DNA of 64,000 nucleotides from Flavobacteriales bacterium (GTDB lineage: Bacteria; Bacteroidota; Bacteroidia; Flavobacteriales_D; Crocinitomicaceae): assembly GCA_947454525.1 (NCBI GenBank), contig CANGJM010000011.1, forward strand, positions 59,619 to 123,618, written 5' to 3'. The translations under genes were made by a program, and so were the position numbers. Each line of letters opens with the position of its first letter. Position 1 is the first letter of the stretch. The notes under the pieces were generated by a model. It saw only the letters and a list, made by a program, of their open reading frames with translations. It searched no databases and was not told where the DNA came from. This document shows positions 60,629 to 64,000 of the stretch, piece after piece.

Positions 60629-62031
60629 TAAAATCTATAATAAATGAACGGATTAAAATGACTCGTCATGATCTGAATAAAACTCAAGTAAAATAAAACG
60701 ATGAGTAAAATTGTTTCAGCGATTCTATAGTGAGCTATTGCCAGTCTACCAGTTCTAAGTAATCGCTTTAGGTTTTTGGAAAAAACACCTATTGAAATCA
60801 AGAACCCTAAACACATGACACACATAAAGTATGGGGAAGTAAATGAGGAGAGGTCTGGAGAGATCGTGTAATGCTCCTTGAACGAAAACATCGTTTGTAA
60901 ATAACTCCATGCCAAATCAATGTTCTCAGCACGAAAAAATACCCAGGATAACAAAAGAACAATCCAAACATATACATGTGAAAGGAAATTCAGAAAGACC
61001 CCCTTTGCAGATTGAAAGGATATGACTCGCTCCAGAATAATAAACAATCCATGAAATAATCCCCAAACTAGAAAAGTGAAGTTAGCCCCATGCCAAAAAC
61101 CGCACAAAATAAATATGGTCATTAAGTTGATACTTGTTTTAAAATTCCCAAAACGATTTCCTCCTAAGGGTATATAAACATAGTCGCGGAACCAAGAAGA
61201 TAAAGAAATATGCCATTTTTGCCAAAATTCACGTATCGATTTTGCATTGTAAGGCAAGTTGAAATTTTGTTTGAATTCAAAACCAAACATTCGTCCAATA
61301 CCAATGGCCATATCGCTGTAACCACTGAAATCAAAATAAATTTGAAGAGTATAAGCCATTGCACCCAACCACGCATAACTAAGAGAAATGTGTCCATACG
61401 TTTGATTGAAACAGCTGTCTGCAAATTCTCCCACAACATTGGCGATCAACATTTTTTTTGCTAAACCATAAATAAACAACTTCACACCATTATGGAAACG
61501 ATGAAAACTGTGTAAACGATGATTCAATTGTTTTTCAACATCATGATAACGAATGATTGGTCCAGCAACTAACTGCGAAAAATTGACAATATAGAGTCCC
61601 ATCGTAAACGGATTTCGCTGAGGCAAGGATTTCATTCGATAGATATCAACTAAGTATGAAATGGAATGAAACGTATAAAATGAAATCCCCAAAGGTAAGA
61701 TCACATTTTTAAAATGATCGGTCTGGATGTTTAACGTATCAACGATAAAGCCAACATATTTGAAATAGATCAATGCAGATAAATTCACTAAAATCCCCAA
61801 CCATAGCAATTGTTTTGATTGTTTTCGGAAATTTGAAATCAACAAAGCGAGCAGGTAATTAATGAAGATCGATATAAAGACAACCCAAAGAAATTTAATT
61901 TCTCCACTGGCATAAAACAAAAAACTAAAAAATAGTAATACCGTATTTCTAATCCATTTTGGACTGATATAATAAACGACCAACGATATTGGTAGAAAGA
62001 AAAAAATAAAAAATTGAGAACTAAAAACCAA
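60628..62031 (-). CDS. MBOAT-family O-acyltransferase (AlgI-like), TTG start
   Basis: 467 residues with about ten membrane segments. Recognisable: LPLGISFYTFHSISYLVDIYR, FSQLVAGPIIRYHDVEKQL, IYFDFSGYSDMAIGIGRMFGF, FWQKWHISLSSWFRDYVYIPLGGN and the catalytic-His block GFWHGANFTFLVWGLFHG. Family members pass an acyl group (acetyl in alginate) across the inner membrane. A TTG at 62031 gives MVFSSQFFIFFFLPISLVVYYIS, the usual N-terminus of this family; an in-frame stop lies just upstream and no ATG is present. Operon with the AlgJ-like gene. The polysaccharide substrate is unknown. Confidence 0.92.
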   Translation of the reverse strand: MVFSSQFFIFFFLPISLVVYYISPKWIRNTVLLFFSFLFYASGEIKFLWVVFISIFINYLLALLISNFRKQSKQLLWLGILVNLSALIYFKYVGFIVDTLNIQTDHFKNVILPLGISFYTFHSISYLVDIYRMKSLPQRNPFTMGLYIVNFSQLVAGPIIRYHDVEKQLNHRLHSFHRFHNGVKLFIYGLAKKMLIANVVGEFADSCFNQTYGHISLSYAWLGAMAYTLQIYFDFSGYSDMAIGIGRMFGFEFKQNFNLPYNAKSIREFWQKWHISLSSWFRDYVYIPLGGNRFGNFKTSINLMTIFILCGFWHGANFTFLVWGLFHGLFIILERVISFQSAKGVFLNFLSHVYVWIVLLLSWVFFRAENIDLAWSYLQTMFSFKEHYTISPDLSSFTSPYFMCVMCLGFLISIGVFSKNLKRLLRTGRLAIAHYRIAETILLIVLFYLSFIQIMTSHFNPFIYYRF

Positions 62032-62134
62032 AATCCGATTTTATACGATTCGTTAGATAGTTAAAAGTATTAAAAAAAATACATTATTAAGCAATACTTG
62101 AAATGTAACAAGTTAAACACAAAATAATTCGTTG

Positions 62135-62142
62135 TATTTTTG
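62135..62142 (+). promoter_or_regulatory. -7 box TATTTTTG
   Basis: Exact TAnnTTTG ending 17 bp before the ATG at 62160. Confidence 0.4.
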
Positions 62143-62159
62143 AGTATCTGACTAGAACG

Positions 62160-63083
62160 ATGAATTTCCTGCGCATTATTTCTCTCCTACTTCTCACGTT
62201 TATCCTGAACGTACATTGTTCGTGGGCGCAATATTCGTTCGAGGATACGGCGAGTATTGGGGCAGAACAAGTGAGAATTCCGGAAATCAATCAGTTTCGC
62301 TTTCACAAAATTGACAAGGATACGATTACACTGGAAACGAACGATATCCTCGTTTGCGATTCTTTTTGCGCACAAGGATTACCTTCCACTTACGACGCCT
62401 TACATTCCTTCAACTACCGCATTGCGGATCGTTTTGGTGGATATTTAAACATCAAAGTCAATCTGGCATTGGAACAAGTTCGCAACAACGGATTTCCGTC
62501 AGATGTAAAAAAACTCTACATTCAAATTGATCCCGTTTTCCTGAAAGTCTATTGGTTCGCGGTGGTGGGTCCAAGTACAGACGGACACTCCTACGTGCGC
62601 ATCGACAGTCGTGGTTCCGCGGGAGGAGGATTGTCCGCTGTGCAGAAACAGCTGCCACGTATGATGAAAAGGCATCCCAATTTCCAAGCACACAAGTTGA
62701 TGGAATTCAATGAAAACGTCAAAGTCTGCTACGACTGGCATGGAAATCAGTTGTGCGATTTTAACGGAACAATTAATATTCGCCAACACTTCTACAAATT
62801 CTCCGCTCCGCCGAATGTGGAAATCCCACCTGTTGAGGACACCGAACTTCTGTCCATGCCTGCACGTCCGATCGCGACAAGAGATTCCACCGTGGTAGTT
62901 TCTCCCCCACCGGTCGTCAAAACGGTTCCAAAACCAAGTTACACGACTTACAGAGTAAAGTCCGGAGATACCCTTTCAGAGATTGCACGGAAACAACACG
63001 TGTCTATCACAACCATCAAGAAAGCCAATCACCTGCGTTCGGATACCATTCAGATCGGACAATTATTAAAAATTCCCAAATAA
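62160..63083 (+). CDS. Secreted protein with C-terminal LysM domain
   Basis: 307 residues with a signal peptide (MNFLRIISLLLLTFILNVHCSWAQ). The central ~200 residues are of unknown fold, with one notable DTITLETNDILVCDSFCAQG and a middle beta domain. A Pro-rich linker (VVVSPPPVVKTVPKPSYT) leads to one LysM repeat (TYRVKSGDTLSEIARKQHVSITTIKKANHLRSDTIQIGQLLKIPK), which binds peptidoglycan. Its stop abuts the next gene's ATG with no gap, so the two are co-transcribed, and the neighbour has a peptidoglycan-hydrolase-like fold. Confidence 0.88.
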   Translation: MNFLRIISLLLLTFILNVHCSWAQYSFEDTASIGAEQVRIPEINQFRFHKIDKDTITLETNDILVCDSFCAQGLPSTYDALHSFNYRIADRFGGYLNIKVNLALEQVRNNGFPSDVKKLYIQIDPVFLKVYWFAVVGPSTDGHSYVRIDSRGSAGGGLSAVQKQLPRMMKRHPNFQAHKLMEFNENVKVCYDWHGNQLCDFNGTINIRQHFYKFSAPPNVEIPPVEDTELLSMPARPIATRDSTVVVSPPPVVKTVPKPSYTTYRVKSGDTLSEIARKQHVSITTIKKANHLRSDTIQIGQLLKIPK

Positions 63084-63743
63084 ATGAAAGGGGTACTTTT
63101 GAGCATCGTTTTGCTTGTCGGGGTGAGTCCATGGATCTTCCCCATCGATAGCGCGGCAATTCATTTTCAAGCAGATCAGCAGGATAGCGACAAACAGTCT
63201 TTATTGGCAAACACCGAAGATTCCCTTCCACTTTCTTCCTCCTGTGCGACATTTGTCCAGCATGTGCTTTGGCAAAGTACGCAAGACGTGAGCTACGATC
63301 CTAGCTATTTCAGTATTCCGTATCCCAATGGAGATGTTCCCGCTAACAAAGGCGTTTGTGTCGACGTGCCCATCCGTGGACTCCGTAAGATCGGCATTGA
63401 TTTGCAGAAATTGGTCCACGAGGACATCCTTTCCGCGCCATCGTCCTACCGCATTACAAAGACGGACAAGAGCATTGATCACCGCAGGTGTTCGAACTTA
63501 ATCGTTTACTTCAAGCGCAAAAACCAATGCGTACCAGTCAGCACAGACGAAACCGACTATCGTCCAGGCGACATCATTTTTTGGGACATTGCCCGCGGAC
63601 ATGTAGGAGTTGTTACGAATGAAAAAGTTCCCGGAACCAATCGGTATTTCCTCGTTCACAACATTTGCTGTGGACCCAGAAAGGAAGATTTTTTGTTCGT
63701 AGCACCGATTGTGTGTCACGTATCTTTTGAGAAGATCAGGTAG
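63084..63743 (+). CDS. DUF1287 family protein (NlpC/P60-related fold)
   Basis: 219 residues with an N-terminal hydrophobic leader (MKGVLLSIVLLVGVSPWIF). Family signatures: DVSYDPSYFSIPYPNGDVPANKGVCVDVPIRGLRKIGIDLQKLVHEDIL (Cys at the nucleophile position), then IDHRRCSNLIVYFKR and YRPGDIIFWDIARGHVGVV with its His. This combination is like a papain-like peptidoglycan amidase. Directly linked to the LysM gene (no gap), which could dock it to the wall. Catalysis is inferred from the conserved Cys/His. Confidence 0.85.
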   Translation: MKGVLLSIVLLVGVSPWIFPIDSAAIHFQADQQDSDKQSLLANTEDSLPLSSSCATFVQHVLWQSTQDVSYDPSYFSIPYPNGDVPANKGVCVDVPIRGLRKIGIDLQKLVHEDILSAPSSYRITKTDKSIDHRRCSNLIVYFKRKNQCVPVSTDETDYRPGDIIFWDIARGHVGVVTNEKVPGTNRYFLVHNICCGPRKEDFLFVAPIVCHVSFEKIR

Positions 63744-63750
63744 AGAAGCA

Positions 63751-63794
63751 GAAAGAGAAAGAGAAAGAGAAAGAGAAAGAGAAAGAGAAAGAGA
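63751..63794 (+). repeat. Hexanucleotide microsatellite (GAAAGA)n
   Basis: Five perfect GAAAGA units, a 2-bp GA insertion, then two more, beginning 8 bp after the DUF1287 stop. Likely variable in length. Confidence 0.9.
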
Positions 63795-63850
63795 GCGAAG
63801 AACTAGTGAATGGATCTCGCTCTTCAATTTGTTATGTATTTCTTGATCTA

Positions 63851-63882
63851 GGCAGGATAACGCTAACGCGTTTTCCTAAGGA
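63851..63882 (+). repeat. 32-bp intergenic repeat, copy 1
   Basis: Starts GGCAGGATAACGCTAACGCG, with a small hairpin (AACGC, TAAC loop, GCGTT). Matches 63969-64000 at 28 of 32 positions. Confidence 0.85.
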
Positions 63883-63902
63883 TTTGTTCATCGCAAGCTC
63901 AA

Positions 63903-63929
63903 ACCCAAACTGCTGCGCAGTTTACGGGT
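63903..63929 (+). terminator. Hairpin followed by T-rich tract
   Basis: ACCC-AAACTG, loop CTGCG, CAGTTT-(AC)-GGGT, a 10-bp stem with a 2-nt bulge, then ATTTTTGTTTTT. It could terminate the LysM/DUF1287 unit, but it lies between the two copies of the 32-bp repeat and may instead be part of that element. Confidence 0.5.
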
Positions 63930-63968
63930 ATTTTTGTTTTTATGCGCTTATCAAAATGAATTTTGAAC

Positions 63969-64000
63969 GGCAGGATTACGCTACCGCGTTTTCCCGAGGA
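63969..64000 (+). repeat. 32-bp intergenic repeat, copy 2 (at window edge)
   Basis: Starts GGCAGGATTACGCTACCGCG, spaced 118 bp from copy 1 (start to start); may continue past the window. Confidence 0.85.

Noticed and set aside
1..64000. tRNA, rRNA, riboswitch or prophage signatures
   Set aside because: I scanned the gaps by eye and saw no cloverleaf with T-loop GTTCRANNC in a suitable context, no rRNA blocks and no phage structural genes. A dedicated search (tRNAscan/Infernal) could still find something.

Overview
The window reads as a chromosome segment of a Bacteroidota bacterium, most likely order Flavobacteriales (a Crocinitomicaceae/Fluviicola-like organism is my guess from gene content, not a search). 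The grounds are: type IX secretion C-terminal sorting domains on two secreted proteins, TAnnTTTG -7 promoter boxes, few recognisable Shine-Dalgarno sites, a short NuoG, and a CusA-TolC fusion. Most of it is ordinary, densely packed housekeeping sequence. I found no tRNA, rRNA or CRISPR array.

Layout. 1-2.7 kb: two minus-strand envelope genes (a helix-hairpin-helix protein cut by the window edge and a PorV/PorQ-like barrel). 2.8-6.2 kb: methylmalonyl-CoA mutase, mutA-mutB. 6.2-13.6 kb: a secreted protein, a FtsB/DivIC-type divisome protein, a minus-strand run surE / small membrane protein / lpxB / SpoIID, then an NlpC/P60 peptidase, glyA and a PH-like protein. 13.6-20.0 kb: a minus-strand heavy-metal efflux operon (small periplasmic protein, CusA-TolC fusion, membrane-fusion lipoprotein, CxxCH lipoprotein). 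20.1-23.0 kb: a T9SS-exported M1 peptidase and an unknown secreted protein. 23.2-35.8 kb: the complete 14-gene nuoA-N operon for complex I. 35.9-41.2 kb: an ECF sigma factor, a protein joining an inner-membrane anchor to an outer-membrane-like barrel, and a VIT/vWA/TPR/DUF2135 protein.

41.2-49 kb is the accessory part. A REP-associated tyrosine transposase (RAYT) sits inside inverted-repeat hairpins whose two differences are the two partners of one base pair, with a 25-bp x4 tandem array on one side and 24-bp direct repeats outside that include the stop codon of the preceding gene. After a T9SS cargo protein, a porin and a DEAD-box helicase comes a rearranged duplication. It contains a second copy of the last 16 codons of the helicase, two homologous 30-codon membrane-peptide ORFs, two paralogous two-TM proteins, a WecA-like transferase present in only one copy, and two different divergent regulators (XRE and AraC types), each with an inverted repeat upstream.

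49-64 kb: a PAP2 phosphatase, three small copper/metal-flavoured envelope genes, a DevABC-type export system, an Abi/HEPN-like protein next to a 22-A tract, a VF530 protein, a vWA + AAA+ pair, an AlgI/AlgJ O-acetylation pair with a possible 30-codon ORF behind it, a LysM protein with a DUF1287 protein, and at the edge a hexanucleotide repeat and two copies of a 32-bp intergenic repeat.

Many track-style starts are TTG/GTG. Where an in-frame ATG lay just downstream at a better position (ahead of a signal peptide, or abutting the previous stop) I moved the start there and say so.
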